Assembly: GCA_028278335.1 (NCBI GenBank)
Contig: JANQEN010000146.1
Location: forward strand, 62,001-126,000
Source of the DNA: Chitinivibrionales bacterium
Lineage (GTDB): Bacteria > Fibrobacterota > Chitinivibrionia > Chitinivibrionales > JANQEN01
Length of the DNA: 64,000 nt
Direction: 5' to 3'
Positions 17,996 to 27,207 of the stretch are shown here, piece after piece. The stretch's first letter is position 1, and every line of letters begins with the position of its first letter. The notes under the pieces were generated by a model. It saw only the letters and a program-made list of their open reading frames with translations, did not search any database and was not told the DNA's origin. A program made the translations under genes and the position numbers.

Positions 17996-19408
17996 ATGAA
18001 AAACAGTAGAGCCACCTTAAGTATCGCCATGATTGTTAAAAACGAAGCTGCAATCATGGCGCAATGCCTGGATAGCATTTCACCCGTGGCTGATGAAATT
18101 GTGGTTGTAGACACAGGCTCAACTGATGAAACCGCAGAAATTGCTCGGGAATACCACGCCAAGGTCATTCTTTCTGATTGGCGGGACGACTTTTCCTATT
18201 CCCGGAATCTCTCTTTGCAAGCTTGCTCAAGTACTTGGATCCTATGGATTGATGCCGATGATAGAGTACCCACAAACTCCCTTCCTCTGTTGGCCCATCT
18301 TAAACGGGAACAGCCAGATAAGGTCTTTGCCATGATTATAAAAAATCAAAGACTCGATGGCACAGGCACGGAGTTTCTTCAAGCGCGCATGTTTCCCAAT
18401 AATCCAGCAATTCGATTTAATGGTGCCATTCATGAGCAAATGATGCCCAGCGCTTCTCGCTTGGGCATGAACATGGTATCAACCGAGGTTGTTATTGAGC
18501 ACCATGGGTATGCCAGTCATGAGGAGTTAAAAAAGAAAGCCCAGAGAAATGTGCGCCTCCTCTTAAAACATACAAAAACAACCTCCAATGACCCAGTCAC
18601 CTGTATTGAAATCGGTGATTCCTTTCAAATTATGGAGGATTTTAATCAGGCAACTGAATGGTATAAAAAAGTGATCCACAATAAACAGGAAGACAAAACA
18701 ACAAAAACTTTAGCAAGTCAGGCCCATATGGGACTGGGAAACATCCTCAACAGGGCAGACAACTTTCAAGAGGCACTTGACCATTTTGATCAGGCCCACC
18801 TCCTTTGCCCAGAACGAAGTGATGTACTCTATTGCAAGGCAGTCTCCTTAGAGATGCTTAAGCAAAAAGAAGAGGCTGTTCAATGTCTTAGTGAAATTTT
18901 TTCGATGAAGCCCGTAGCCCTGCCTGTAGGTGTTGACTTCAGACAGACTGAAATTAAAGCATATTTACGCGCCATACGGCTGTTAAGAGAGCTCGGTGAA
19001 AAGGAAAAACTCCTTAATCTCTGCGAGCAAGCCTTACGAAAGTTGAGTGACCGGCAGGAGATTCAAAACATGGCTGGAGTCTCATTTTTACAGTGTAACA
19101 AGCTTTTAGAAGCGCTCCACTGTTTTGAAAAGAGCCTTTCTATTATTTTTGATAATAATATCGATGCATACACAGGATTATGTATGATCTATCGTATGGT
19201 CGGGAAACTGGATGTAGCCAAGGATACGATAAAAAATATCAAGACGCTCTTTTCAGCATATGCACAGTTTTGGGCGCTCTACCATTTAATTGATCCTACC
19301 GAAGCAGCAAAAGCAATGCCTGCCTCAATTTCTAAACAGGAGCTTGAATTTGAAATGCAGGCCATAGAATCACAATTCCAACCAATTCTGGATTCCAACC
19401 CTCAATAA
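17996..19408 (+). CDS. family 2 glycosyltransferase with TPR repeats
   Basis: A 470-residue cytoplasmic protein. The GT2 fold covers about 1-235: SIAMIVKNEAAIM at strand 1, VVVDTGSTDET at 37-46 for nucleotide-sugar binding, and WIDADDR at 84-90 as the DxD metal site. From about 240 on there are TPR-like helix pairs (MGLGNILNRADNFQEALDHF, VLYCKAVSLEMLKQKEEAV). This architecture is common in enzymes that glycosylate peptides or surface structures. The acceptor is not visible. The upstream receiver-like gene may control it. Confidence 0.82.
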   Translation: MKNSRATLSIAMIVKNEAAIMAQCLDSISPVADEIVVVDTGSTDETAEIAREYHAKVILSDWRDDFSYSRNLSLQACSSTWILWIDADDRVPTNSLPLLAHLKREQPDKVFAMIIKNQRLDGTGTEFLQARMFPNNPAIRFNGAIHEQMMPSASRLGMNMVSTEVVIEHHGYASHEELKKKAQRNVRLLLKHTKTTSNDPVTCIEIGDSFQIMEDFNQATEWYKKVIHNKQEDKTTKTLASQAHMGLGNILNRADNFQEALDHFDQAHLLCPERSDVLYCKAVSLEMLKQKEEAVQCLSEIFSMKPVALPVGVDFRQTEIKAYLRAIRLLRELGEKEKLLNLCEQALRKLSDRQEIQNMAGVSFLQCNKLLEALHCFEKSLSIIFDNNIDAYTGLCMIYRMVGKLDVAKDTIKNIKTLFSAYAQFWALYHLIDPTEAAKAMPASISKQELEFEMQAIESQFQPILDSNPQ

Positions 19409-19490
19409 TCCCGTACTTCTTTGGGCACTGTTTATTTTAAAATGTGACACTTTACTTTAAAGCATACCTGATTATGGAAGATAAACCGAT

Positions 19491-20714
19491 ATGATCACCA
19501 AGACAACCATTCCCTTACTAAAAGATAACCACAACCACCCCTATCTCTATGCCTCATTTAAAAACACCATTCATTTAGAGTCAGTTAGGGATAAAGAGTT
19601 GGCTTTTGCCTTGATTAGAGCGAGTAACAAAGAGATCACCGTTGCAACCGGATGGAACAATAGTTTCTTTGATTTGACACCAGAGGAGCTCAATTCGCTT
19701 CCTCCATTGGTTGTATGCAATGTCTCATTTCACGGGTATCTTATAAACCAGCCAGCTCGTGAGCTATTGGCCTTCTCCCATAAAGAGATTGTTGAGAATA
19801 TTGATGATGCAGCCTGGGTTGAACGTAACCTCTTTTCGGTTTTTAAATTTATTGCAACCATAAACCCTCCCACCGATCAGGAGGTACAAGAATTTTATGA
19901 TGTTCTTCTTTTACAGTATGGCATATGGTATGCTGAGGAGATGTTATTGCCCAACTCATCAGTTTTAAACACCTTCTACAATATTGATCATATGGATAGG
20001 ACTGCTTTTTGGGCTGATATTGACACCTTCGACAGCTTAAGCCAGGAAAAAAAGGAGTATATCAAGGGGATCAAAATATTTACAGACGGCGCCTTAGGTT
20101 CAAGGACCGCAGCGCTTAAATCACCGCTGTTAACTGGTGAACAGGGCGTTCTCAATTACACCAATGAACAACTATATCTTGTCGTCAATAAAGCAGTTGA
20201 CACTGGCAAGGCGCTCTCCCTCCATGCTATTGGAGACCATGCTTTCGAACAGGTTCTCTCGGTTTTAAATGAGGTAAAAGTACAACGTGGCTACATCCCT
20301 GCTACCCGTGTTGAACATTGCCAGTTTGTCACACCAGATATGGCACAACAGGCAAAAAACCTTCGTATCACACTCTCGATGCAACCAAACTTCAACTGCG
20401 ACTCTCAGCAATATAGTGATCGTCTCCCCGAGGATTATAGAAAAAACAATAATAACTTTCGCATGTTAATTGACGAAATCGGATTCACCCCTGGTCATGA
20501 TCTTATTTTTGGTTCCGACGGCATGCCCCATGGAATGCCTTTTGCGTTGGAACAAGTCCTCTTTCCAACCTATCCAAGCCAACAAATGAGTATAGAAGAA
20601 TTTGCCGCAGCCTATTGCCTTCCTGATATGGAGCGAGGCCATTTAGAAGTCACTATAGACAATGAAAAGAGAAAAGTTAGCTCACAGATTACATTAGCCG
20701 AGACACTGTTATAA
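19491..20714 (+). CDS. compact YtcJ-like metal-dependent amidohydrolase
   Basis: A 407-residue protein of the amidohydrolase_3/YtcJ group. Metal and catalytic motifs are HNHP near residue 14-17, KIFTDGALGSRTAA, SLHAIGDHAFEQ, RVEHCQFV and FGSDGMPHGMPF. The usual N-terminal beta-sandwich half (about 60-80 residues before the first HxH) is missing, and only 82 bases separate the gene from its neighbour, so it cannot be upstream. The C-terminal strand region is also short. Either this is a compact subfamily or the gene is trimmed; the ORF is otherwise intact. The substrate (an amide, carbamate or deaminated ring) cannot be told. Confidence 0.78.
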   Translation: MITKTTIPLLKDNHNHPYLYASFKNTIHLESVRDKELAFALIRASNKEITVATGWNNSFFDLTPEELNSLPPLVVCNVSFHGYLINQPARELLAFSHKEIVENIDDAAWVERNLFSVFKFIATINPPTDQEVQEFYDVLLLQYGIWYAEEMLLPNSSVLNTFYNIDHMDRTAFWADIDTFDSLSQEKKEYIKGIKIFTDGALGSRTAALKSPLLTGEQGVLNYTNEQLYLVVNKAVDTGKALSLHAIGDHAFEQVLSVLNEVKVQRGYIPATRVEHCQFVTPDMAQQAKNLRITLSMQPNFNCDSQQYSDRLPEDYRKNNNNFRMLIDEIGFTPGHDLIFGSDGMPHGMPFALEQVLFPTYPSQQMSIEEFAAAYCLPDMERGHLEVTIDNEKRKVSSQITLAETLL

Positions 20715-20915
20715 ATAGTTTCATAAAAGAACACCTCGATTATAAGAACTCTTTCAAAGTCTTCAACCCCTTTCAAATCATATGGTTGCATTTCTGCTTC
20801 TACTCCCGAACCATAATTGCGATGCATTCGACAACACATATAAACAGACCATTTTTGGGTTTAAACAATCCTCCCATTATTATATAATTAGTGCAAAGGA
20901 ACAGTGTATTGCATC

Positions 20916-21209
20916 ATGGGAAAGAAAAAAAATCCTCCGATTGAAAAGGCGGTAGCGCTTAAATATGATGAGAAGGTGTCCCCAGCACCCCGAGTCTCTG
21001 CTAAGGGTGATGGGCATATTGCCCGACAGATTAAAGCTATTGCTGAGGAATACGGTATCCCGATTCGTCAGGATGAGGATTTAGTCGAACTATTGGCTCA
21101 GGTAGATCTTGATCGAGAGATTCCCCCAGAGCTCTATACTGCGGTTGCGGAAGTTCTCAGTTGGATTTACAAAGCGAATGAAGAGATGCGAGGTAACCCA
21201 ATCAAATGA
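20916..21209 (+). CDS. stand-alone FlhB C-terminal-domain protein
   Basis: A 97-residue protein matching the cytoplasmic C-terminal domain of FlhB/EscU export-gate proteins (FlhX/YlqH-like): EKAVALKYDEKVSPAPRVSAKG, GHIARQIKAIAEEYGIPI and VDLDREIPPELYTAVAEVLSWIY. The autocleavage NPTH is absent. In other bacteria such paralogues can stand in for the FlhB C-terminus in flagellar substrate switching. The ATG at 20916 matches the conserved MGKKK start; a GTG at 20904 sits too near AAAGGA. Its last bases (ATGA) overlap the start of the next gene, and it ends in TGA, a normal stop. No other flagellar gene is in the window. Confidence 0.8.
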   Translation: MGKKKNPPIEKAVALKYDEKVSPAPRVSAKGDGHIARQIKAIAEEYGIPIRQDEDLVELLAQVDLDREIPPELYTAVAEVLSWIYKANEEMRGNPIK

Positions 21210-21961
21210 AGTATTCTGTTATAATTGTTTTTCTACTATCATTCTCACTCTTCTCTCAGAGTCTAAAAGTTCTTTTTATGGGGATAAGTCCCAATCAAGC
21301 CCCTGCCATAGAAAAAAATCTTGAAGAGCAGCTACGGGAAGGTATTACGGTTCTCTCCGGAGTTGACATTGCAGATTATAATGATACCGAATATCTAAAA
21401 CGTAAGAATGATTTTAACGCCAATGCGGTAATTTCACGCACCTTTATCCAATCACTCCAGAGTATTTCGGCCACCCGAATGCTTGTTGTATGGGGAAGAA
21501 TTGACTCCTACTCTGTAAAGGCAAAGCGACAAGCGCTTTTTGGTGCCAAAGTTGAAGGAAAGCTTCGAGTAACTATTAATATGTATAGCCTCCGGTTTCG
21601 TGACCACCTCTATATGGGGGCCTTAGAGAGCATTGCAGAACTACCAAAACCACCGGTTCCCTTTGGTAATGTAGAAAAAAATACACACATCAGTGCCTCT
21701 GATCGAGAAGAGCTTTCCGAAGACCTCATCAAACAAACCGTGGAAAAAACATCGGAGATCCTAGCCGGTATGGTACGCAATCTCATCTCACGAGAGGGGA
21801 TTTTACCAACGCCATCCAGGGTGATCCAAGCGAAAAAAATGCCCTCTGTATCAGATCTTTTTGACATACCTTCTGTAGAAGCTCCGGATGTTCAAAATCG
21901 AAATCGGAGAACACCAAAGAAAAAAAGCGAGACCCAAAGCCCAATTGAGGGTGAGGAATAG
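21206..21961 (+). CDS. exported protein of unknown function
   Basis: A 251-residue protein with a signal peptide (MKYSVIIVFLLSFSLFSQS). The mature part has alternating strands and helices (LKVLFMGISPNQAPAIEKNLEEQL, TRMLVVWGRIDSYSV, GKLRVTINMYSLRFRDHLY) and a basic, Ser/Thr-rich tail. The N-terminal part resembles curli/CsgG-like or DUF-type periplasmic domains in pattern only; no family is assigned. Its start overlaps the stop of the FlhB-like gene by 4 bases (ATGA), so the two are translationally coupled. Confidence 0.6.
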   Translation: MKYSVIIVFLLSFSLFSQSLKVLFMGISPNQAPAIEKNLEEQLREGITVLSGVDIADYNDTEYLKRKNDFNANAVISRTFIQSLQSISATRMLVVWGRIDSYSVKAKRQALFGAKVEGKLRVTINMYSLRFRDHLYMGALESIAELPKPPVPFGNVEKNTHISASDREELSEDLIKQTVEKTSEILAGMVRNLISREGILPTPSRVIQAKKMPSVSDLFDIPSVEAPDVQNRNRRTPKKKSETQSPIEGEE

Positions 21962-22100
21962 ATGAAGTTGCTGACAGAGATATTTAAAAAAAATGCAAAA
22001 AAATTTATTTTTCAATTTATATATTTTTGTAAGACTATATAATAAATAATGTATATTCGATATATTATCCTAAAATTCATTCACCCATGAGGAGGAAAGA

Positions 22101-22433
22101 ATGGGTACCATGCAATCGTACCATAACGTGTTTGACGACCAGAATGAATTTAACAAATTAAATGACTTAATACTTGGGGCCATTCAAGAATTCTCTGACT
22201 ATCGAAAGGGTAACTTGACATACGGTGAAATCATGTTTGTCATGGAGTGTATTCTTGACTCTATGCGTAGTTCCTCGGAAAAGGATGTTAAAAAAGCGCA
22301 AAATATCAAAGGAATCGTAGAAGCGCCATCCTTTTCGCTTCTTCTTTCTATCATGTCAAGACTTGTCGAAACCATGGTAAAACAAAATATTATCAATGCC
22401 AAGGATGAAGATTTTATTCTTCATGGAGAATAA
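22101..22433 (+). CDS. small helical protein beside a partner-switching module
   Basis: A 110-residue, mostly helical cytoplasmic protein (LNDLILGAIQEFSDYRKGNLTYGEIMFVMECILDSMR). No family is recognised. A very strong ribosome site, GAGGAGGAAAG, precedes the ATG at ideal spacing, so it is probably well expressed. It is followed 51 bases later by an RsbW-like kinase gene and then STAS proteins, so it may be part of that signalling set. Confidence 0.6.
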   Translation: MGTMQSYHNVFDDQNEFNKLNDLILGAIQEFSDYRKGNLTYGEIMFVMECILDSMRSSSEKDVKKAQNIKGIVEAPSFSLLLSIMSRLVETMVKQNIINAKDEDFILHGE

Positions 22434-22484
22434 CTTAATTGAACATATGGTAATTACTCAATAAAAAGGATGCTGTGAACGTTT

Positions 22485-22958
22485 ATGGAAAGCACGAAAC
22501 CATATAAAATTGCTCTCTCATTTCCCGGAAACCTGGAATATGTCTCTCCAGTAAGGAAATTCATTTCTGAAATCCTAATTAGACGAAGCTTTAGCGAAAA
22601 ATTTGCTTACCGCTCCGAAGTTATCGTTGATGAGATCTGTACCAACGCAATATGTTATGGCTGCAAATCATCAAATGCCATAATTCACTTTACCTGTTTT
22701 ATTCATGAAGATCGAATTGAATTCGAGATTAAGGATGAGGGAGGTAAATCGGAAGATCTCAACCGTCTTAAGGTTGCAGTTGACGATCCCAAGGAGCGAC
22801 AAAAGAGCACACTGAGCCCTTTTAAGGAGATGGAAAAGGAGTGCTTGGGACTTGAGATTGTTAAAATGCTCTCAGAAAAAATTGATTTGGATATTGACGA
22901 AAACAATGTCACAACCATTCGTATTGAACGGAAGTGTAAGGCTGTAGATAATCTGTAA
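22485..22958 (+). CDS. RsbW/SpoIIAB-like HATPase (anti-sigma kinase type)
   Basis: A 157-residue GHKL ATPase of the HATPase_c_2 class. The N-box is VDEICTNAICYG, the G1 box FEIKDEGG and the G2-like segment ECLGLEIVKMLSEKIDL. This family binds a sigma factor or other target and phosphorylates a STAS-domain antagonist on Ser. It precedes a STAS-HATPase fusion and a STAS protein in the same direction. No sigma factor gene is linked, so its target is probably encoded elsewhere or is not a sigma factor. Confidence 0.82.
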   Translation: MESTKPYKIALSFPGNLEYVSPVRKFISEILIRRSFSEKFAYRSEVIVDEICTNAICYGCKSSNAIIHFTCFIHEDRIEFEIKDEGGKSEDLNRLKVAVDDPKERQKSTLSPFKEMEKECLGLEIVKMLSEKIDLDIDENNVTTIRIERKCKAVDNL

Positions 22959-23017
22959 ATATAGTGTGGTTAGGTAATAGAATCAGATAATTAACCCATC
23001 AGGAACAGACGCAGAGT

Positions 23018-23812
23018 ATGGAACCATTACAAATTGACGTTTCGAAGAGTATCAACTTTCCAAAGGTGACGGTTATCTCATTTGCAGGGAAAATGGGATT
23101 CTCTTCGATCAAACCAATTAGCAGTACCTTTGAGAAAGAGATCAACGACGATAACAAGTTTATTGTCGCTGATATGTCCAAAGTCGCTTCGATCTCATCA
23201 CCGGTGATTGGGGAACTCATGGGGTGCCGGACCTCACTTCTTGCTAAAGAGGGTGATCTTGTCTTGGCTGGATGTAAAATGGATGTGCTGGAAACCCTCA
23301 ATGCCCTAGATGCCGACAAAATCTTTAAGATTTTTATCGATGTGAGAAGCGCCTCCAACTACTATTATTGGGAATTTCATGGTCAGCGGGAAAATATCGA
23401 CCTCTCATTCCCCTCGGACCTCAGTTTTGTGCCACCGGTACGCGCTTTTATCCGGCGAATCGCAAAACAGAAACGTTACAATAACAAAGACGCCTTTCGT
23501 ATTGAAACCATTGTTGATGAAATCTGTAATAATGCAGTTGAACATGGGGCCAATGAAGAGAAGGATGAAGGCATTGGCGTTCGTGTCACCATTGATAGAG
23601 ATAAAATCGAACTATCGATTTCAAATAAAACAGACCCTGGCAAAGTAGAAGCACTCAAGAAAATGTCCAAGTATCTTACTAAACCTAAGACCTCGCTCAA
23701 AGAGACTCGGGGGCACGGATTGGCTCTGGTTAAGATGCTTGCCAATGATTTTCAAATTGATAGTTCCGAAAGCGGAACCTGTGTTAAGATTACCAAATTG
23801 AGAGAGGAATAG
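23018..23812 (+). CDS. STAS-HATPase fusion (antagonist fused to kinase)
   Basis: A 264-residue two-domain protein. Residues about 5-115 are a STAS domain with the phospho-acceptor region SISSPVIGELMG, which keeps Ser. Residues about 125-262 are a HATPase_c_2 domain with N-box VDEICNNAVEHGA, a G1-like LSISNKTDPG and GHGLALVKMLANDF. Normally the STAS antagonist and the RsbW-like kinase are separate proteins that trade partners, so joining them is unusual. The fusion may self-regulate or act on the free STAS protein encoded 5 bases downstream. The reading frame crosses both domains with no break. Confidence 0.85.
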   Translation: MEPLQIDVSKSINFPKVTVISFAGKMGFSSIKPISSTFEKEINDDNKFIVADMSKVASISSPVIGELMGCRTSLLAKEGDLVLAGCKMDVLETLNALDADKIFKIFIDVRSASNYYYWEFHGQRENIDLSFPSDLSFVPPVRAFIRRIAKQKRYNNKDAFRIETIVDEICNNAVEHGANEEKDEGIGVRVTIDRDKIELSISNKTDPGKVEALKKMSKYLTKPKTSLKETRGHGLALVKMLANDFQIDSSESGTCVKITKLREE

Positions 23813-23817
23813 AAGAT

Positions 23818-24171
23818 ATGCTGTCACAAATTGAGCTGCAATATGAGGATATTAAAGATAAGTCCAATGCGAAAATTATTCGATTTGTCGGTGACTTAGA
23901 TGCAACAAACGTTGAAAAAGTAGTAGAAAAGGTATTTAGCCTGCTAAATAGTGGTATTGTCAATATCGTCGCTGATTTTGAACGGTTACGCTATGTGAAC
24001 AGCACCGGCCTTGGTATCTTATTACACTTTAGTAAGTCAGCAAAAGAGAAGGGCGGATGTTTTAAAATTGTTAATGTCAATGAGAACGTCTATGAGATCA
24101 TTGAGATTATAGGAGCAACAACCCTCCTTGAAATATATGATGAACTTGACGAGGTAATCAATTCCTTATAA
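23818..24171 (+). CDS. STAS-domain anti-anti-sigma factor (RsbV/SpoIIAA type)
   Basis: A 117-residue single STAS domain: IIRFVGDLDATNVEKV at the N-terminus, VADFERLRYVNSTGLGILLHF with the conserved phosphorylatable Ser of NSTGLG, and FKIVNVNENVYEIIEIIG. It begins 5 bases after the fusion gene with GAGGAAT as ribosome site. It is the likely substrate and partner of the two upstream HATPases; dephosphorylation would be done by a PP2C phosphatase not found in this window. Confidence 0.87.
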   Translation: MLSQIELQYEDIKDKSNAKIIRFVGDLDATNVEKVVEKVFSLLNSGIVNIVADFERLRYVNSTGLGILLHFSKSAKEKGGCFKIVNVNENVYEIIEIIGATTLLEIYDELDEVINSL

Positions 24172-24268
24172 GTGGTACATCATATATATTTATCATAATA
24201 AACTCTACATAAGTGGATAGTTTTTTAACTTTTTAGTAAAGTTTAAACTTTAGTAAAGGTGCAATTGT

Positions 24269-25984
24269 ATGGTATCAAAATTTGCTAAACTCTGTTCTAT
24301 TGTCCTTATCGTTCTTGTCATGAGTTCATTGTTCTGTGCCAAAAAGGCCAAAGAGGAGGAAAAGGTTTTTGCCACGGTGGGTAATAAAAAAATCATGCAG
24401 GAGAGCTTTCACGCATTTGATAATATGCGCTATATGTATCCTGCAATGAGGCCAGATGCTTTTTATCCTGGTAAAAGAACAAGCCCCACACTTTGTGTTG
24501 AGACAGAAGCGCTTTATAAAAAAGCTAAATCTCTCAAACGATCGATTGAAAATAGTGACGATTGGAAATGGAAGGAAATTTTCTTTCCCGCTCAAATGTA
24601 TATCCAAAATGTATTGGATAAAAATCTTGGTGTTACTAAAGCGCGGATTGAAGCATACTATGAAGAACATAAAAGTGAATACAAGGATACTATTAAGGTA
24701 AAGGTTGTCACAGACACTACCAAAAAGGATTCCTCTGCAACAAAAACCGCTGACACCTATAAGGATTCAATCGGTCAGCTCTCACTCTTTGCTGTAAGAA
24801 GTATGATAGTGAAGAATCTTTTTCTGGAGGAGAATCCTCCAACTGAAGAATTTTTCAAGCAACAATCAGAATTGCAAAAGGCAAAAGACACCAGTGCCTC
24901 CAATGCAGATAAAGTTGCCGCTATTGACACTTCCGCCATAGAAGAAGAGTGGTATAGAAAGGTTCGTAGAAATCCTCCTGACTTTTTTATGAGAAAGTTT
25001 TTTAAAGCCAAAGAGGGAAAAGAGTATGATGATTCGCTCAACTCTATTGTTGGTGAGGGAAAAATATTAAATCAATCCGATGTGGATGTGATTATGAATT
25101 GGCTTCCCGAGGGGAGACGGGCCCAATATTCATCTCCAGACAAGCAGCGCTATTTGGCTGAATGGTTGTTAAAATGGAAACTCTTTGCGTTGGAAGCCGA
25201 CAAAATTGGTGAGAGTAAGACCGAAGAGATGAAAAATATTTTAGGATGGGCACTTAAGTATGATGCTGTTCTTAAATATATCAATAGCACCTTATTAGAA
25301 AAAGTTGAAGCCAGTGTGACCATAGATGATCAGATGTGCCTCTATGATTATTGGGATACTAAGGGTGTTCCCGGTGAAACTCCGGACTCTGCAGAATACG
25401 CAGAATTTGTAGAATCAAAACGAAAAATGAAAACCCGTATCGGTCTTGAAAAAGAGATCTATGCTTTACGTAAAAAGGCAAAGGTCTCCTTTTCCAATCC
25501 TGATTACAAAGATGACAAGATTGAAGATCCAATCGAGCTTTCAGCAAAGGCTGATTCCCTCTATGGAGCAGGCGAAACCCGCGAAGCCGAGCGTATTTAT
25601 CGCAAGCTTAAGGACAACTTCCCCTTCACCACAGAAGGTGAGAATGCCTACGTTGAGTTAGCAAAAATCCTTACAGAAAAGGCTAACTACTACGACGCGG
25701 TCCGTAATTATCGCGAATTTTTGCAGCTTTCAAAAGATGTTGGTCGCCGTTGTAATATCTTTTTTATGATTGGCTTTATATATGGTGAAAACCTCAATAA
25801 ACCGGTTCTTGCAGAGACAAACTACAAATGGATATTAAAAAATACTCCAGACTGCGAACTCTCCGATGATGCAGAGTTTATGTGCCTCCATCTTGATGAA
25901 CCAATGATTGGTGTGGAGGAACTCCGTAATGAAGCACTTCGCCAGGGTAGAAAAACCGAAGAGGGAGATGAATCAGCTATTTAA
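24269..25984 (+). CDS. lipoprotein with SurA-like N-terminus and TPR-like C-terminus
   Basis: A 571-residue lipoprotein; the signal peptide ends SSLFC with Cys23 as lipid site. Residues about 30-140 resemble the N-terminal region of SurA/PpiC-type chaperones (FATVGNKKIMQESFHAF, RIEAYYEEHKSEYKD), and a central region repeats this. Residues about 430-560 are TPR-like (ADSLYGAGETREAERIYRKLKDNFPF, ANYYDAVRNYREFLQL). No catalytic parvulin signature is complete, so it is more likely an outer-membrane assembly chaperone or tether than a confirmed isomerase. A terminator follows. Confidence 0.65.
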   Translation: MVSKFAKLCSIVLIVLVMSSLFCAKKAKEEEKVFATVGNKKIMQESFHAFDNMRYMYPAMRPDAFYPGKRTSPTLCVETEALYKKAKSLKRSIENSDDWKWKEIFFPAQMYIQNVLDKNLGVTKARIEAYYEEHKSEYKDTIKVKVVTDTTKKDSSATKTADTYKDSIGQLSLFAVRSMIVKNLFLEENPPTEEFFKQQSELQKAKDTSASNADKVAAIDTSAIEEEWYRKVRRNPPDFFMRKFFKAKEGKEYDDSLNSIVGEGKILNQSDVDVIMNWLPEGRRAQYSSPDKQRYLAEWLLKWKLFALEADKIGESKTEEMKNILGWALKYDAVLKYINSTLLEKVEASVTIDDQMCLYDYWDTKGVPGETPDSAEYAEFVESKRKMKTRIGLEKEIYALRKKAKVSFSNPDYKDDKIEDPIELSAKADSLYGAGETREAERIYRKLKDNFPFTTEGENAYVELAKILTEKANYYDAVRNYREFLQLSKDVGRRCNIFFMIGFIYGENLNKPVLAETNYKWILKNTPDCELSDDAEFMCLHLDEPMIGVEELRNEALRQGRKTEEGDESAI

Positions 25985-26010
25985 ACTCTTTAAATAGATT
26001 CGAAATATTA

Positions 26011-26040
26011 GGGGAGAGTATGTAATGCTCTCCCTTTTTT
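26011..26040 (+). terminator. rho-independent terminator
   Basis: GGGAGAG (26012-26018) pairs with CTCTCCC (26028-26034), followed by six T. It lies 27 bases after the lipoprotein stop. Confidence 0.85.
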
Positions 26041-26098
26041 ATTGCCCATTATTAAAAAAAAATAGTGCCCTATCATCACCCCAGACTATGGCATGGTC

Positions 26099-27022
26099 TC
26101 ACGCATTAAAATCAACAGACTCTTGATTCATAATCTCAGGGAAGCAGAGCTCCTGATAATTGCAGAAGCGACAAATCGCTGTTGAGGGTGTTTTAGGAAA
26201 AGCTTCAATCTCTTTGGGGACATTGCTGTTTTTATCTTTGCAATAGGAGTACATCTCCTCAGTCTGCTCTTTTACTTTGGTAAAAAGTGAGGAAAAGGCA
26301 TCTTCATTGAGGGGTATTTCTAATTCGCTAAACTCAGGTGAGAGATAGACAATTTTTGGAAAAATCACCTTCCAGGAAATATTAAAATTACTGCTTGCAG
26401 CTGCAGCATATCCTAAAAGTTGTCCCTTATGTTTATACTCATCCCGCTTACCAGTTTTCCAATCAAGAATATACACATGGTCATCAACAGGAAATAAAAA
26501 ATCCATTTTGCAATATGCCTTAAGCGAATCCAAGCGTGTTTCACCATACCCTTCGGGTTCGATCATCCAATTGTCTCGATTGCACATGGCCTTCATAAAA
26601 ATCCAGCTATAAATGGGGCTCTTAAGAAAGTTCTGTAAACAGAGGTCTATCCTTTCATACACAGGAGTTAAATCAATCTCCTTTTTCTGTTTGTAATAAA
26701 CCTCCATAAATGTTTTATGGGAGCAATACTCCTGTGCTTTATGTCGTGCATACTCATAGAAACGACTCTCATCAATATCACTATCACTTTTTTGCAAACG
26801 TCGTAAAAAGGCCTCAATAACATCATGAATCACATTGCCAATCTCCAAGGGCACAGAAGTCAGAGCCTTTAGCATTTGCATTTTATAGGTAGGAACATCC
26901 TTCACATATTTTGCATAGTACTGATAAAAGTACTGTCGTTTACACTTATCAAAAACCTCAAACCGAGAGGTAGACCATCCCAAAATTGGCGTAAAGTTAT
27001 ATGTCTTGTACTTTAAATGCAT
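26099..27022 (-). CDS. stand-alone PD-(D/E)XK nuclease with Fe-S cluster (RecB/AddB/Cas4-like)
   Basis: A 307-residue nuclease-domain protein. An N-terminal SxxxxFxxCKRQYFY carries Cys27; IGNVIHDVIEAF carries His66. The active site is CKMDFLF (Asp174), then YILDWKTGK (Asp187, Lys189) and the QLLGYA motif (Gln201, Tyr205). C-terminal CRFCNYQELC gives Cys284, 287 and 293, which with Cys27 form the four-Cys staple known from AddB, RecB-family and Cas4 proteins. No helicase domain or cas gene is nearby, so it acts alone or with a distant partner. Role is probably DNA end processing or repair. Confidence 0.85.
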   Translation of the reverse strand: MHLKYKTYNFTPILGWSTSRFEVFDKCKRQYFYQYYAKYVKDVPTYKMQMLKALTSVPLEIGNVIHDVIEAFLRRLQKSDSDIDESRFYEYARHKAQEYCSHKTFMEVYYKQKKEIDLTPVYERIDLCLQNFLKSPIYSWIFMKAMCNRDNWMIEPEGYGETRLDSLKAYCKMDFLFPVDDHVYILDWKTGKRDEYKHKGQLLGYAAAASSNFNISWKVIFPKIVYLSPEFSELEIPLNEDAFSSLFTKVKEQTEEMYSYCKDKNSNVPKEIEAFPKTPSTAICRFCNYQELCFPEIMNQESVDFNA

Positions 27023-27207
27023 GATGATTATGAAACTCCTTTTTGTAACTGATCATTGATAGTATTTCATTGAACTAATACTATGATTTTAATGAGTAAT
27101 AATGGAATATATCATTGAATCACTCATGTAATAAAAAATAACACATGCCAATTGAACCTGTAAACAGAGGCATTTTACAGAAGAGGATAGACTCTTACTA
27201 AAGTAAA

